Source of the DNA: an uncultured Pseudanabaenaceae cyanobacterium
GTDB lineage: Bacteria; Cyanobacteriota; Cyanobacteriia; PCC-9006; JAAUQQ01
Reading direction: 5' to 3'
DNA length: 59,824 nucleotides
Assembly (NCBI GenBank): GCA_938002085.1
Contig: CALLAT010000028.1
Location: 1-59,824 of the forward strand
Shown: positions 36,793 through 45,796 of the stretch, in pieces
How positions within the stretch are numbered: position 1 is the first letter of the stretch
Layout: the number at the start of each line of letters is the position of its first letter
The notes under the pieces: generated by a model
Database searches by the model: none
The model's input: the letters and a program-made list of their open reading frames with translations, nothing else
What the model was told of the DNA's origin: nothing
Translations under genes and position numbers: made by a program

Positions 36793-37386
36793 ATGGCCGC
36801 TCAAAAAGTTTTAATCATCGACGATAGTAAGCTAATGCGCTTGCAGGTGAGAGAAATGCTCCCCGGCAATATGGAGATCGTCGAAGCGGTTGATGGTGCC
36901 GATGGCTTTGAGAAGATCCATCAAGAGAAGCCCAGCTTGATCATCATGGACTGCTTTATGCCCAAGATGAACGGCTGGCAGGTGGTCAATAAAATGCTGT
37001 CTTACCCTGAGCTGCATAAGGTTCCGGTGGTCCTGATGTCGGGTCGGGAAGAAGACGTTCAGGAAAATGCGGGCGAACTCTTCAACCATTTCGAATTCCT
37101 AGCCAAGCCCTTTGACAAGACCAAGCTGATCACAGCGATCAAGGCTGCCCTGGCCAAAGCGAAGAACCGTCGTGCTCCTGCAGTGGCTGCTGAGCCAGCG
37201 CCAACGGAAACTGCGACTATGGCGGCCAATGTAGCCTTGGATGCCACCACGCTGTTGCAAAAGCTGCAAAGCGAGGTTGAGGACCTGCGCCAGCAAAATG
37301 CGAACATGCGGGCGGAGATGAAGCAAATGAAGCAGCAAATGGCCCAAATTACTAAGGTCGTGAAGCAGAATTTGACCCACGCTTAG
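36793..37386 (+). CDS. CheY-like response regulator with C-terminal coiled coil
   Basis: The 197-residue protein has a receiver domain at 1-118: acidic pocket LIIDDSKLM, phospho-acceptor Asp in LIIMDCFMPKMNGWQ (about residue 53), the Ser/Thr switch in VVLMSGRE and Lys in FLAKPFDK. An Ala/Pro linker follows, then a coiled coil (about 150-190) rich in Gln, Met and Lys, in place of a DNA-binding domain. It is therefore likely to act through protein partners, perhaps by oligomerising. No histidine kinase is adjacent. A strong terminator follows. Confidence 0.88.
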   Translation: MAAQKVLIIDDSKLMRLQVREMLPGNMEIVEAVDGADGFEKIHQEKPSLIIMDCFMPKMNGWQVVNKMLSYPELHKVPVVLMSGREEDVQENAGELFNHFEFLAKPFDKTKLITAIKAALAKAKNRRAPAVAAEPAPTETATMAANVALDATTLLQKLQSEVEDLRQQNANMRAEMKQMKQQMAQITKVVKQNLTHA

Positions 37387-37417
37387 GCAGCATTGCCCAG
37401 ACCGTTAAGCCGGTCAC

Positions 37418-37450
37418 AAGCCCTGTGACTCTATTAGTCACGGGGCTTTT
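37418..37450 (+). terminator. Intrinsic terminator after the response regulator gene
   Basis: AAGCCCTGTGACT pairs with AGTCACGGGGCTT (one G-T pair), followed by TT and a T-rich tail. Confidence 0.8.
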
Positions 37451-37480
37451 GCGGTTTTCGGATATACGAGGCCAAAAAGG

Positions 37481-37511
37481 TTGCTAAAGTCGCGAAACTC
37501 TTTGCTATATT
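37481..37511 (+). promoter_or_regulatory. Possible rpsD promoter
   Basis: TTGCTA (37481-37486) and TATATT (37506-37511) are separated by 19 bp, about 33 bp before the rpsD start. The spacing is slightly long. GAGGAT upstream of ATG 37545 is the ribosome site. Confidence 0.35.
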
Positions 37512-37544
37512 AGACAACTGGGAAGATTATATTGAGGATGACTT

Positions 37545-38153
37545 ATGTCACGATTTAGAGGCCCACGCCTCAAGGTAACCCGTCGCCTCGGGGATTTACC
37601 TGGCCTAACCCGTAAAAGCGCTCGCCGGGCCTATCCGCCGGGTCAGCACGGTCAAGGTCGTCGCAAGCGTTCTGAATACGCTGTGCGTCTAGAAGAGAAG
37701 CAAAAGCTTCGCTTCAACTATGGCGTAACTGAGCGTCAGCTCATTCGTTACGTGAAGAAGGCTCGTCGCGTTCAAGGCTCCACCGGTCAGGTCATCCTGC
37801 AACTGTTGGAAATGCGCTTGGACAATACTGTTTTTCGCTTGGGCATGGCTCCCACGATTCCCGCTGCTCGTCAGTTGGTGAATCATGGCCACGTCACCAT
37901 TAACGGCAAGGTGCTAGATATTCCTAGTTACCAAATTCGCCCTGGTGATGTGATTAGCGTGCGCGATCGCGATGCTTCCAAAAAGCTAGTGGAAGCCAAC
38001 CTGGAATATCCCGGTTTGGCTAACTTGCCCAACCACTTGGAGTTTGACAAGGCTAAATTGACAGCCAAGGTCAACGGCACCATTGAGCGTGAGTGGGTTG
38101 CACTCAACATCAATGAGCTACTCGTGGTCGAGTATTACTCCCGTAAGGTCTAG
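37545..38153 (+). CDS. rpsD: 30S ribosomal protein S4
   Basis: The 202-residue protein binds 16S rRNA early in small-subunit assembly and shapes the 5' domain. It starts [20 protein letters not shown], the usual cyanobacterial/plastid form, and continues with [20 protein letters not shown]. The S4 RNA-binding module is [20 protein letters not shown] through [20 protein letters not shown]. Gene order is that of a single cistron, as in other cyanobacteria, not part of the alpha operon. A terminator follows within 70 bp. Confidence 0.98.
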   Translation: MSRFRGPRLKVTRRLGDLPGLTRKSARRAYPPGQHGQGRRKRSEYAVRLEEKQKLRFNYGVTERQLIRYVKKARRVQGSTGQVILQLLEMRLDNTVFRLGMAPTIPAARQLVNHGHVTINGKVLDIPSYQIRPGDVISVRDRDASKKLVEANLEYPGLANLPNHLEFDKAKLTAKVNGTIEREWVALNINELLVVEYYSRKV

Positions 38154-38184
38154 CTCGTATCTTCCCAAATCCGTCAATATATCG

Positions 38185-38222
38185 ATCCTCTGCTTGCGCG
38201 GCTGCTAGCGGAGGATTTTTTT
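38185..38222 (+). terminator. rpsD terminator
   Basis: ATCCTCTGCT pairs with AGCGGAGGAT (one G-T pair), and six T follow at 38217-38222. Confidence 0.88.
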
Positions 38223-38606
38223 ATGCACTCATTGCCAAGCAATCTGGATGCCGTTGACTTTAGGTCAGAAGCATCACAAGCGAGAGAGAAGAGACAACGA
38301 CAGGACGGCAGCCACTGACGTTCTTCTGCTGCCAAGGTTCCGTAATTGCTAGCATTCCAAGATATTCTCTGTAAAAAATATATTTCTATCGAGAAATACG
38401 AGAGTCGCGATAAAGTTTGCTCGATAGCTGCAAAAGGTTGATTTCTCTAGATATTATTTATACGTCAGGTGCGCAGTAGACGCACGGAATGACACCTTAG
38501 ATTGAATCGCTTTATTGGTTATCCTCTATGGGCCTGTCGGGGTCGCTTAAGCGGCTATACCCGACAGGCTGATTTTTTGTTTGGGTATGGTGCTAAAAAC
38601 TTTGGA
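38223..38606 (+). other. Intergenic region with a second plus-strand terminator (possible small RNA)
   Basis: There is no gene between rpsD and the convergent moaA. A second plus-strand terminator at 38532-38578 lies 310 bp beyond the first, so a separate transcript may start in between. GTGCGCAGTAGACGCAC near 38470 is a small hairpin in the candidate RNA. No family was recognised. Confidence 0.35.
38532..38578 (+). terminator. Intrinsic terminator on the plus strand downstream of rpsD
   Basis: GCCTGTCGGG and CCCGACAGGC form a perfect 10-bp stem; the loop holds the smaller palindrome CGCTTAAGCG. TGA and then six T follow (38573-38578). Confidence 0.8.
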
Positions 38607-39593
38607 TTACCCGCCGATTTGGGACATCGTTTTGGCATAGCGGCCTGTGGTGCCCGCATCCCGCTCTTTGTAATTGATTTCCGGCTTGAGCTGTAGAAGC
38701 TGTTGAACTTGCTGGCGTAACTCTGCTGGGTCTTGGCCTTGGCGGAGCGCTGTTTTGAGGTCGATCTGGCCTGTCTCATTGAGAAGGCAGGGGCGCAGCC
38801 AGCCGTCAGCGGAGAGACGCATGCGGTTGCAGCGATCGCAAAAACATTCGGACATCTGACTAATAAAGCCAAGGGTCCCTTTAGCACCGGGAATTTTGAA
38901 GACATCAGCAGGGCCATTGCCGCGAACGAAGCCTTCGTCGAGACCCCAGCGATCGCGAATCTGTTGGCGGATATCTTCGGAGGGAACCCAGCCGCGATCG
39001 CCAAACAGCTCATCGTTACCAATGGGCATAAACTCAATAAAACGCACATGCCAAGCCCGCTCAATACTGAGAGCTGCCAGGTCCATTAGTTCGCTGTCAT
39101 TCACTCCAGGGATAACGACCACATTGAGCTTGAGCGGATCAAAGCCAATCTCATAGGCAGCTTGAATACCGTTCCAGACCTGCTGCCAGCGGGAGCGGCC
39201 CTTGGTTCCGGCGAGGCTGTCGAATGTGTCGGCATCGAGGGAGTCGAGGCTGATGTTGATGCGGCGTAGGCCCGCAGCGTAAAGATCGGCGGCTTGATGG
39301 GCGAGGAGAAAGCCGTTGGTGGTGAGGGAAATGTCTTGGGTTTGGGGCAGGGCTGCGATATTCGCAATTAGCGCTGCCAGGTTTGGTCGTAGTAAGGGCT
39401 CCCCCCCCGTGAGACGAAAGCGGGTAAAGCCCAAAGGCATGAAGACCTCTTTGAGCAGAATTAAGAGTTCATCGTCTTGGAGCAGCGCTGACTTGAGCAA
39501 GTAGTCCAGCTCGGCCCCTTCGGGCATGCAATATTGGCAGCGAAAGTTGCAGCGATCTATCAGGCTGATGCGGAGGTAGTCAATCGCGTTCAT
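38607..39593 (-). CDS. moaA: GTP 3',8-cyclase (molybdenum cofactor biosynthesis protein A)
   Basis: The 328-residue radical SAM enzyme rearranges GTP to 3',8-cyclo-GTP in the first step of molybdopterin synthesis. The SAM-binding cluster is Cys15-x3-Cys19-x2-Cys22 (RCNFRCQYC). The second cluster is in [20 protein letters not shown] with a later Cys in [17 protein letters not shown] and [12 protein letters not shown] are typical. The usual C-terminal double Gly is present (SQIGG). Other moa genes are not nearby. It is closely preceded (38 bp) by the coiled-coil gene on the same strand. Confidence 0.95.
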   Translation of the reverse strand: MNAIDYLRISLIDRCNFRCQYCMPEGAELDYLLKSALLQDDELLILLKEVFMPLGFTRFRLTGGEPLLRPNLAALIANIAALPQTQDISLTTNGFLLAHQAADLYAAGLRRINISLDSLDADTFDSLAGTKGRSRWQQVWNGIQAAYEIGFDPLKLNVVVIPGVNDSELMDLAALSIERAWHVRFIEFMPIGNDELFGDRGWVPSEDIRQQIRDRWGLDEGFVRGNGPADVFKIPGAKGTLGFISQMSECFCDRCNRMRLSADGWLRPCLLNETGQIDLKTALRQGQDPAELRQQVQQLLQLKPEINYKERDAGTTGRYAKTMSQIGG

Positions 39594-39631
39594 GGAGTCG
39601 TTCTATCTGCCGATGGCCTCAGCTTAGACCT

Positions 39632-40960
39632 TTAGACATTGCCATGGGGAAAGTTGGGCAGGTCTAGGGAGGATGGATGAGGGTCTACTGGATTGTTGTT
39701 TTCGGGGGCTAACTGGCTATGTTCGGAGGATAGCTGCTGCGCTTCGTCTGTCTCGTCTGGGTTATGAAACAAGGGCTCCAACAGGGCCATGAGTTCCGGG
39801 GGAATGGATTCAGCTTGAGCAGCCCAACGGGCAATGTCTCGCAGTTGCTCTGATTGGGTTTGGGCTTGCCTGCGCCACTGCTTGGATTGGTGCTGGGCTT
39901 GGCGAAGCTCTTCGCTGAGACGGAGGAGCTGGCCAGTCATCTGGGTCGTCTCTTGTTCCAGTTGGAGCTGGCGATCGCGGGCTTTACTACGGTCCTGGCG
40001 ATCGCGGCTGCCATCGGCCTTGAGCTGTTGCCGCAGATGGTCTTGGTGGGACAGGCGAGTCTCTAAAGCAGTGACTTCTGCCTGGGCCTGGCTTAGCTCC
40101 GCTTGCATGGCAACGATGCCTCGGGACTGGGCGGCAGAGATTTCCTGCTGCTCCCTGAGGGTGGCTTCAGCAAGGTCTAGCTGATCTTCTAAGGTGGCTT
40201 GCCGTTGACGATAGTCCAGAATTTCTGTTTGCAGGCGTTCCGTCACCTGCTGAGCAGCATCCCGTTGGGCTTCTAGGGGGAAGACCTGAGATTGGCTAGC
40301 GAGGTGTCTTTGCTCTAGCTGTTGGGCGCGAGCAAGAGTTGCTTGGAGCTGTTCTTCTAAAGCCGCACAGCGCTCCCGCCAATTTTCAATTTGTTGGCTT
40401 TGCTCGGCCCTGGACCGCAGCACATATTCTCGATGCTGTTCTAACTGGAACTGCTGGGTTTGGGCTAAAGCATTGAGCTCTGCTAACAAACCGACATCAC
40501 CATATTGCTCGCTGAGACTTAGCATCTCTCGGTCTAATGGGCTGTCTTGGATAGTTCGCTGATTTAAATTCTTTTGCAACTCCTCTGAGCCAGGCTGGTT
40601 TGGATCTATTGGCTCTAGGTTGGGAGTCGATTCTGAAGCGGAGAGAGTTGCCGAATGGCTCTCCTCCTGATTCTGTTGTGCTTTGCCACCGTTAGGAGAC
40701 TGTTCGGCTGCATCTTCTGATGATGAGGATTCCCCTTGCTCTTCGGGGGCAATCGCATTCACCCTTGAAACGCCGCCGTCTGACACAAGAAGGTCATCAT
40801 CTGGAACAAGGCTGCCATCATGAGCCCCGGCAAAGCGAGCAGCTCCGCCAATGATGTTGTCCAGCAATGGACTAACAGCACTGTTTTGTTGAGCTAAGGA
40901 TGCAGAAGATTGCCAATCCTTTTGCTTTTCAGGCTGATCATCGGTGGTTGTGGAGGACAT
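39632..40960 (-). CDS. Large coiled-coil hypothetical protein
   Basis: The protein has 442 residues with no recognised enzyme domain. Residues 1 to about 140 are low-complexity and rich in Ser, Gln, Glu, Asn and Pro. From about 150 to 385 is a near-continuous coiled coil with many Gln, Glu, Leu and Arg (for example LEEQLQATLARAQQLEQRHL). A short Pro/Asp-rich tail ends it. No signal or membrane segment is present. It may be structural or a scaffold; no function is inferred. It is upstream of moaA and could be cotranscribed. Confidence 0.7.
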   Translation of the reverse strand: MSSTTTDDQPEKQKDWQSSASLAQQNSAVSPLLDNIIGGAARFAGAHDGSLVPDDDLLVSDGGVSRVNAIAPEEQGESSSSEDAAEQSPNGGKAQQNQEESHSATLSASESTPNLEPIDPNQPGSEELQKNLNQRTIQDSPLDREMLSLSEQYGDVGLLAELNALAQTQQFQLEQHREYVLRSRAEQSQQIENWRERCAALEEQLQATLARAQQLEQRHLASQSQVFPLEAQRDAAQQVTERLQTEILDYRQRQATLEDQLDLAEATLREQQEISAAQSRGIVAMQAELSQAQAEVTALETRLSHQDHLRQQLKADGSRDRQDRSKARDRQLQLEQETTQMTGQLLRLSEELRQAQHQSKQWRRQAQTQSEQLRDIARWAAQAESIPPELMALLEPLFHNPDETDEAQQLSSEHSQLAPENNNPVDPHPSSLDLPNFPHGNV

Positions 40961-41097
40961 GGTGGATGGACAGCCCTGCGCTCGAATACTTCTTAGGTAT
41001 ATTTACGAGTTAAAAATAAAACTCGAATCCAACCCATAACCTAACACGGTGGGATATACCTAGAACGTTCAACTATTACATCGCAGGAAAATTAGGG

Positions 41098-41325
41098 TTA
41101 GGCATTGTCATTCAGGCTCCAGCGGTGATCCACTTCTAAGCCCTCCCGGGCACAGCTTTCTTCTAGACGACGCTGCTGGACCATCGCTTTGCGCAAAGTG
41201 GCGATTAATTCGTGGAGCATTTCACGCTGGGCTGGATGTCCTCCCACGGCAAAGCGAGCCTTTTGTTCTAGCAGTTGTAGAGGAACTTCGTAATGAATTG
41301 GGGAGGGCAGGGGTATGGAGTCCAA
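41098..41325 (-). CDS. DUF5340-type small protein
   Basis: The protein has 75 residues, is soluble and mostly helical. It starts MDSIPLPSPIHYEVPLQLLE and ends EGLEVDHRWSLNDNA. I recognise this as the small DUF5340 cyanobacterial family from its start and its HRWSLN end, from memory. No function is known. It lies downstream of trpC on the same strand, with an 81-bp gap, and may be in its transcript. Confidence 0.65.
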   Translation of the reverse strand: MDSIPLPSPIHYEVPLQLLEQKARFAVGGHPAQREMLHELIATLRKAMVQQRRLEESCAREGLEVDHRWSLNDNA

Positions 41326-41406
41326 GGCGATCGCTCACAGGGTTGACGTAGTCGCTTCTGATCATAGGGGCTGAAGCTCTGCTGTTGCAGTTCATTGGAA
41401 GGTGGG

Positions 41407-42282
41407 TTAACCCACCAGGGCCGTAATGGCAGCTCCAGGATCGGGTTGGCGAATGAGGGATTCTCCGACGAGAACAGCGGTTGCGCCTGCCTCCGAAACC
41501 CGCTTGAGGTCGGCGGGTTGATGCATGCCGGATTCGCTGACAATGGTGATGTCTTTGAGGCGCTCTCCATATTCAGCCAATAATTCGCAGGTGGTGTCCA
41601 GAGTCGTGTTGAAGGTTGTGAGGTCTCGGTTATTGATACCCACTAGCTCAACGCCTTGGAGGGCTAGGACTCTCTCTAGTTCAGCATCATCATGGACTTC
41701 CACTAGGGCTGTCATGCCTAAGGCTTTAGCAATTTTGAGGAAATATTGGAGGTCTGCATCGGATAGCACGGCTGCAATGAGCAGTACGGCATCAGCACCG
41801 TAGGAGCGAGCCAGATAAATCTGATAGGGATAGAGGATAAAGTCCTTGCACAGCAGCGGTAGGTCCACAGCCTTGCGGATCAAGGCTAGGTTTTCGAAGC
41901 TGCCTTGGAAGAATTTGGAGTCGGTGAGGACTGAGAGGCAGGCAGCGTTGTTGGCGGCGTAAGACTCGGCGATCGCCACGGGATCAAAGTCTTCGCGAAA
42001 GACGCCCTTGCTGGGTGAGGCTTTCTTGACCTCAGCAATGACGCTGGGGGTCGTAGGTTGTGATTTGAGACGACCCAAAAAGTCCAGCGGAGCAAGGGCA
42101 GCTTGGACACGGCCCTTGAGCTGAAAGAGGGGCGTTTTCTCACGCAGCTGATCGACTTCAGATTCTTTGTGCCAAACGATTTCTTCGAGGATGTTGTTAG
42201 GTTCATCCTGCTGCAAGGAGGTTTTAAAGCTCATGTCTGCAACCCGAACCGCCGGGTTGACAGGGCGGCGACGAATTTTCAT
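41407..42282 (-). CDS. trpC: Indole-3-glycerol phosphate synthase
   Basis: The 291-residue TIM-barrel enzyme closes the indole ring from carboxyphenylamino-deoxyribulose phosphate in tryptophan synthesis. Visible are [17 protein letters not shown] at the N-terminus, [15 protein letters not shown] (catalytic Lys region), [43 protein letters not shown] and VSESGM, plus the phosphate-binding end [12 protein letters not shown] 42282 (MKIRRRP) is the usual cyanobacterial start; the frame is open 12 codons further from a TTG. It follows lpdA on the same strand after a 146-bp gap containing two hairpins and a Trp-containing short frame. Confidence 0.95.
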   Translation of the reverse strand: MKIRRRPVNPAVRVADMSFKTSLQQDEPNNILEEIVWHKESEVDQLREKTPLFQLKGRVQAALAPLDFLGRLKSQPTTPSVIAEVKKASPSKGVFREDFDPVAIAESYAANNAACLSVLTDSKFFQGSFENLALIRKAVDLPLLCKDFILYPYQIYLARSYGADAVLLIAAVLSDADLQYFLKIAKALGMTALVEVHDDAELERVLALQGVELVGINNRDLTTFNTTLDTTCELLAEYGERLKDITIVSESGMHQPADLKRVSEAGATAVLVGESLIRQPDPGAAITALVG

Positions 42283-42293
42283 TGGCGGATTTT

Positions 42294-42404
42294 CTAAAGG
42301 GCTGATGGTCTGGACCAAGGGATTGATGTGGTCCAGAGATGGGTCGATTTATTGGGCAGCCAGGGTCTTTGGGGACATGACGATGCCATGTCCCCACCCA
42401 GCAT
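42294..42404 (-). CDS. Possible Trp-containing upstream reading frame before trpC
   Basis: A 36-codon frame from ATG 42404 ends in TAG 12 bp before the trpC start. It has Trp at codons 15, 24 and 30. A hairpin (TCTGGACC and GGTCCAGA) covers two of these codons, and another (GGGGACATG/CATGTCCCC) lies near its start. There is no T run, so a classic attenuator is not seen. It may be only chance within the spacer. Confidence 0.25.
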   Translation of the reverse strand: MLGGDMASSCPQRPWLPNKSTHLWTTSIPWSRPSAL

Positions 42405-42428
42405 TACGCTGCGTTTTAGATGTCTAAC

Positions 42429-43874
42429 CTAATGTCCGGCACCGGCACCAGCAGCCCGCTTAAAGGCTTCGTCTAGCACTTCTGAGAGGGTAGGGTGGGT
42501 GTGAACGGAGAAGGCGAGGTCGTTGACAGAGACCTTCTGGGCCATGGCGTTGGCGGCTTCTTGGATTAGATCAGCGGCATGGAGACCAAAGATATGGGCT
42601 CCCAGAATCTCGCCGGTGTCTGGACGGAAGACAAGCTTGGCGATGCCATCGGTTTCACCCTCAGCGATCGCTTTGGCATTGGCTTTGAAGTAAGTCCGCA
42701 CGGACTTCACGGGGTAGCCCCCGTTTTCCTTAGCTTGCTCCTTGGCAGCAGGCTCGGTCAGGCCAACGAAACTGACTTCGGGGTGGGTGAAGGCAGCAGC
42801 GGGGATGACGTTGTAGTCCACGGTGCGGGGGCGATCACAGATGGTCTCCACCACAGCCATGCCCTGGGCAGAAGCGGTGTGGGCCAGCATCAACTTGCCC
42901 GTTGCGTCACCAATGGCGTAGAGGTTGGGAATCACCTGGCCATCGCTCTTTTGAACTGCCAGGTGGTCATTCACTGGAATAAAGCCACGGCGACCCAGAT
43001 CCACGCCCATTTCTTCCAGGCCCATCTTCTTCGCTGTGGGGATGCGACCCGTGGCAATGAGGCAGGCATCCACTTCAAGGACGTCAATGACTTCCTTGGT
43101 CTTTGCATCGGTCAACTCAATCTGAACCGGAGAACCTGGGGTGATCTTCGTGGCAAAGACGCCCTTGTAAGTTTCGATGTCTCGCGGGGTGAGTAGTGTG
43201 CGCTCGGCAATCTTGGCGATGTCCGGGTCGAAACCGGGCATGAGCTTATCCAAGGCTTCGATCATGGTGATTTCGCAGCCCAGAGCAGAATAGACATCAG
43301 CAAATTCCAGACCGATGTAGCCACTGCCAATAATGGCAATCCATTCAGGTAGATCTGCTAGCTTCACGGCATGGTCGCTGGTGAAGACCGTTTTGCCATC
43401 CACCTCAGCCCCAGGAGGAACGAAGGGGGTGGAGCCTGGGGCCAGCAAAATATTCTTGGCGGTGAGCGTTTGCTCGCCGTTGTCGCTCTTCACAGCGACC
43501 TTCTGGATGCCCGCAACGCTGCCCCAGCCCTGGATGATGTCCACGCCGATGCGCTTGAGGCTGCCGATGAGGCCCTCGCGCTGCTGGGTGACGACTTTGT
43601 TGGCATGTTCGGCGATCGCAGCCCGGTCAAACTGTACTGGACCAACGCTGACGCCCATGGAATTGAGGTGTTTGGCATCCTGAAGCTCCCGCACTTTGCC
43701 CGATGCAGCCAGCAGTGCCTTAGAGGGAATACAGCCCCGGTTCACGCAGGTACCACCCATGTCACCGGCTTCAACGATGGCCGTCTTGAGGCCACAGCTC
43801 ACGGCGTGGAGCGCTGCTCCATGGCCACCCACACCAGCGCCAATAATAATTAGGTCGTAGTTGAAATCGCTCAC
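42429..43874 (-). CDS. lpdA: Dihydrolipoyl dehydrogenase (E3)
   Basis: The 481-residue flavoprotein reoxidises dihydrolipoamide of 2-oxoacid dehydrogenase complexes (and the glycine cleavage system) with NAD+. The FAD fold is [16 protein letters not shown], the redox disulfide is [13 protein letters not shown] (about 41-53), the NAD fold is [14 protein letters not shown], and the second FAD motif is [14 protein letters not shown]. The dimer-interface active site is HTHPTLSE. It supplies the E3 partner of pdhC, which lies apart at 54534. The next gene downstream is trpC. Confidence 0.96.
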   Translation of the reverse strand: MSDFNYDLIIIGAGVGGHGAALHAVSCGLKTAIVEAGDMGGTCVNRGCIPSKALLAASGKVRELQDAKHLNSMGVSVGPVQFDRAAIAEHANKVVTQQREGLIGSLKRIGVDIIQGWGSVAGIQKVAVKSDNGEQTLTAKNILLAPGSTPFVPPGAEVDGKTVFTSDHAVKLADLPEWIAIIGSGYIGLEFADVYSALGCEITMIEALDKLMPGFDPDIAKIAERTLLTPRDIETYKGVFATKITPGSPVQIELTDAKTKEVIDVLEVDACLIATGRIPTAKKMGLEEMGVDLGRRGFIPVNDHLAVQKSDGQVIPNLYAIGDATGKLMLAHTASAQGMAVVETICDRPRTVDYNVIPAAAFTHPEVSFVGLTEPAAKEQAKENGGYPVKSVRTYFKANAKAIAEGETDGIAKLVFRPDTGEILGAHIFGLHAADLIQEAANAMAQKVSVNDLAFSVHTHPTLSEVLDEAFKRAAGAGAGH

Positions 43875-43980
43875 GTCGCCTCTCCTGGCCCGAATTGCCC
43901 AGGGTCTATCTTAAACTGCGCGGAGCCTTTGGGAAGGAGAGGCTGGCGAGGAAACGTCTTGTGAAGGGAGTCAGCCCAAG

Positions 43981-44787
43981 CTATTTCTTGAAATTGCGCT
44001 GTCGCTGGGCTTCGTAGAGGACCACTGCAAGAGAAATAGCAGCATTCAGAGATTCAACCCCCTCAGCAAGGGGAATAGCAATGGCTTCATCTGCAAGCTC
44101 AGCCAGAGGCTGGGATAGCCCTGCCCCCTCATTCCCAAGCAGAATCAGAGTGGGTTGGGTCCAGTTATAGTCCCAGTGCATTTGTGTGGCTTTGGGCTGC
44201 GTGGCAACCACCCTTATCCCCTGAGCTTTGGCTTGGATGATGGTCTCTTCTAGGGTTTCAACTTCTGCAAAAGGCAGGCGAAGCCATTGCCCCGCAGAGG
44301 CTCGCAAGACTTTGGGATGGTCGTAGCCAACAGTATCGTGGCTCATCCACAGACCTTCTACACCAGCAGCAGCAGCCGTGCGGAAGATCGTCCCAAGGTT
44401 GCCGGGGTCCTGAAGCCGTTCTACGGCCACTCCCAATGAAACGGTAGATTGGGGGGTCTGGGGAGGCTTGCGAGGGGCAGTGGCGACAATGCCATCGGGG
44501 CTGGAGGTGGTGGCGATCGCTTCGAGCACCTCATCACTCACTTCCACCAGCCTCGTGGGACTGTCCTGTAGTTGATTAAAGAGCTGGGGATAGCGCGATT
44601 TCCAAGCCTGGGTAAAGCAAACAGTGTCCAACTCACAGGACTCTTGAACTGCGGTTTCCGCCAGATTAGTGCCTTCGAGCAATATGAGCTGCTGCCGACT
44701 GCGCTCCCTAGCCCGATGCAGTTTTCGCAACTGCTTGACTAAGGGATTTTGGCGGCTGGTAAGGACCAAATTTTCTGGCTTGGCCAT
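43981..44787 (-). CDS. SpoU/TrmH family RNA 2'-O-methyltransferase
   Basis: The 268-residue enzyme methylates a ribose in rRNA or tRNA using SAM. The N-terminal substrate-binding domain begins LTSRQNPLVKQLRKLHRARE with LILLEGTNLAETA. The SPOUT knot domain carries VAVERLQDPGNLGTIFRTAAAAG, LILLGNEGAGLSQPLAELA and IPLAEGVESLNAAISLAVVLYE, the three SpoU motifs. The target nucleotide is unknown. It lies 106 bp upstream of lpdA on the same strand. Confidence 0.9.
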   Translation of the reverse strand: MAKPENLVLTSRQNPLVKQLRKLHRARERSRQQLILLEGTNLAETAVQESCELDTVCFTQAWKSRYPQLFNQLQDSPTRLVEVSDEVLEAIATTSSPDGIVATAPRKPPQTPQSTVSLGVAVERLQDPGNLGTIFRTAAAAGVEGLWMSHDTVGYDHPKVLRASAGQWLRLPFAEVETLEETIIQAKAQGIRVVATQPKATQMHWDYNWTQPTLILLGNEGAGLSQPLAELADEAIAIPLAEGVESLNAAISLAVVLYEAQRQRNFKK

Positions 44788-44847
44788 GGCATCATCGAGG
44801 CGCTAGGGGAATCATTTGGAGCTGGCAATTAATCCAGCCAATCAAAC

Positions 44848-44886
44848 AATAACGCCCACTCAAACAATGACTGAGTGGGCGTTATT
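44848..44886 (-). terminator. Hairpin downstream of tRNA-Leu
   Basis: A perfect 15-bp stem (AATAACGCCCACTCA and complement) with a 9-base loop lies just past the tRNA 3' end on the minus strand. The following tail is only moderately T-rich (TTGTTTGATT). Confidence 0.7.
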
Positions 44887-44908
44887 CGAACATCAAAGAG
44901 TTCAGTAA

Positions 44909-44992
44909 TGCGGAACCCGGGACTTGAACCCGGAAGTCTGTGAAGACACTAGTACCTGAAACTAGCGCGTCTACCAATTCCGCCAGTTCCGC
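44909..44992 (-). tRNA. tRNA-Leu (anticodon CAG)
   Basis: The minus strand folds into an 84-nt class II cloverleaf: acceptor GCGGAAC/GTTCCGC with discriminator A, D-arm region TGGCGGAATTGGTAGACGC, anticodon stem CTAGT/ACTAG with loop TTCAGGT (anticodon CAG), a long variable arm, and T arm CCGGG-TTCAAGT-CCCGG. CCA is not encoded. It reads CUG codons. Confidence 0.95.
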
Positions 44993-45796
44993 ATATTTAA
45001 GTTGCACTGGCTCGCCAGCACTTTCTCATAATTCAGCAATAGTTGAAATTCGTCAACTAGATCATCCAGTCGTTCAGAAGTTTCTATCCTCTGTTGCCAT
45101 CATTCTCATCTTCCCAGACATTTTGCTGAAAAAAGGCGCTTATCACAGCTATGGGAGCAGAACCCGAGTAATCTGTGACGTAACTGATGAGCCTACAACT
45201 CTCCATTTGACTAGTTGGCAGAACATCAGTTGACCTCCCCTACCTAATTTGCCTTCCAGGTTAGGTAAAGTTGCCTGGAACTCGCAAAACGTTCGCGGGG
45301 AGAGGATTCCCTCTCACGAGAGAACCTAAGACAGCTCCGAGAATTCTCGGAGAGATCTGGGATTTGTGTGAGTGAACTGTCAATTTGTCGGGGAACTACC
45401 GGATGACATAACCGGATTTTTCGGTCATACAAGAGACCGAATTGGCTATAACTTTAGGGATAGCCTAATGTACATATGGCTTAATCGTCGTAGGTTTCGT
45501 TGGCTTTTAAGTGAGGTGTTCTAGTTGCTGCCCTTCTCTTAAAGTTCTCCCTAAATGCCCTCAACTGGATCGCTGAAATTGTCTGTGTCCTGAGACTGGG
45601 GTTCGTCTCTCCGCTAATGGGAGAGCACCCTCAGGGCTGAGGCCCTTGTGTTTCTTCGTACCTGATGAGCTCTATCCGCTTGACAGTGTTCTGGCAGATA
45701 GGATTTCTTAAGCAACAGCCCCCTGGCTCAATTCCTTAATCCTTTGGGATTAAATCGGTTGAGTCTGTCACCCTCACCCTCTAGGAGGACAGGACC
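44993..45796 (+). other. Long region upstream of murA with dense hairpins
   Basis: No gene is present. From 45241 to about 45440, self-complementary blocks follow one another: TACCTAA/TTAGGTA and the overlapping TTCCAGG/CCTGGAA (mutually exclusive), GAGAGG-ATTC-CCTCTC, the 18-bp perfect palindrome CTCCGAGAATTCTCGGAG (45335-45352), and ATGAC...GTCAT near 45390-45430. This could be a structured leader or a separate RNA; no family was recognised. Confidence 0.4.
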
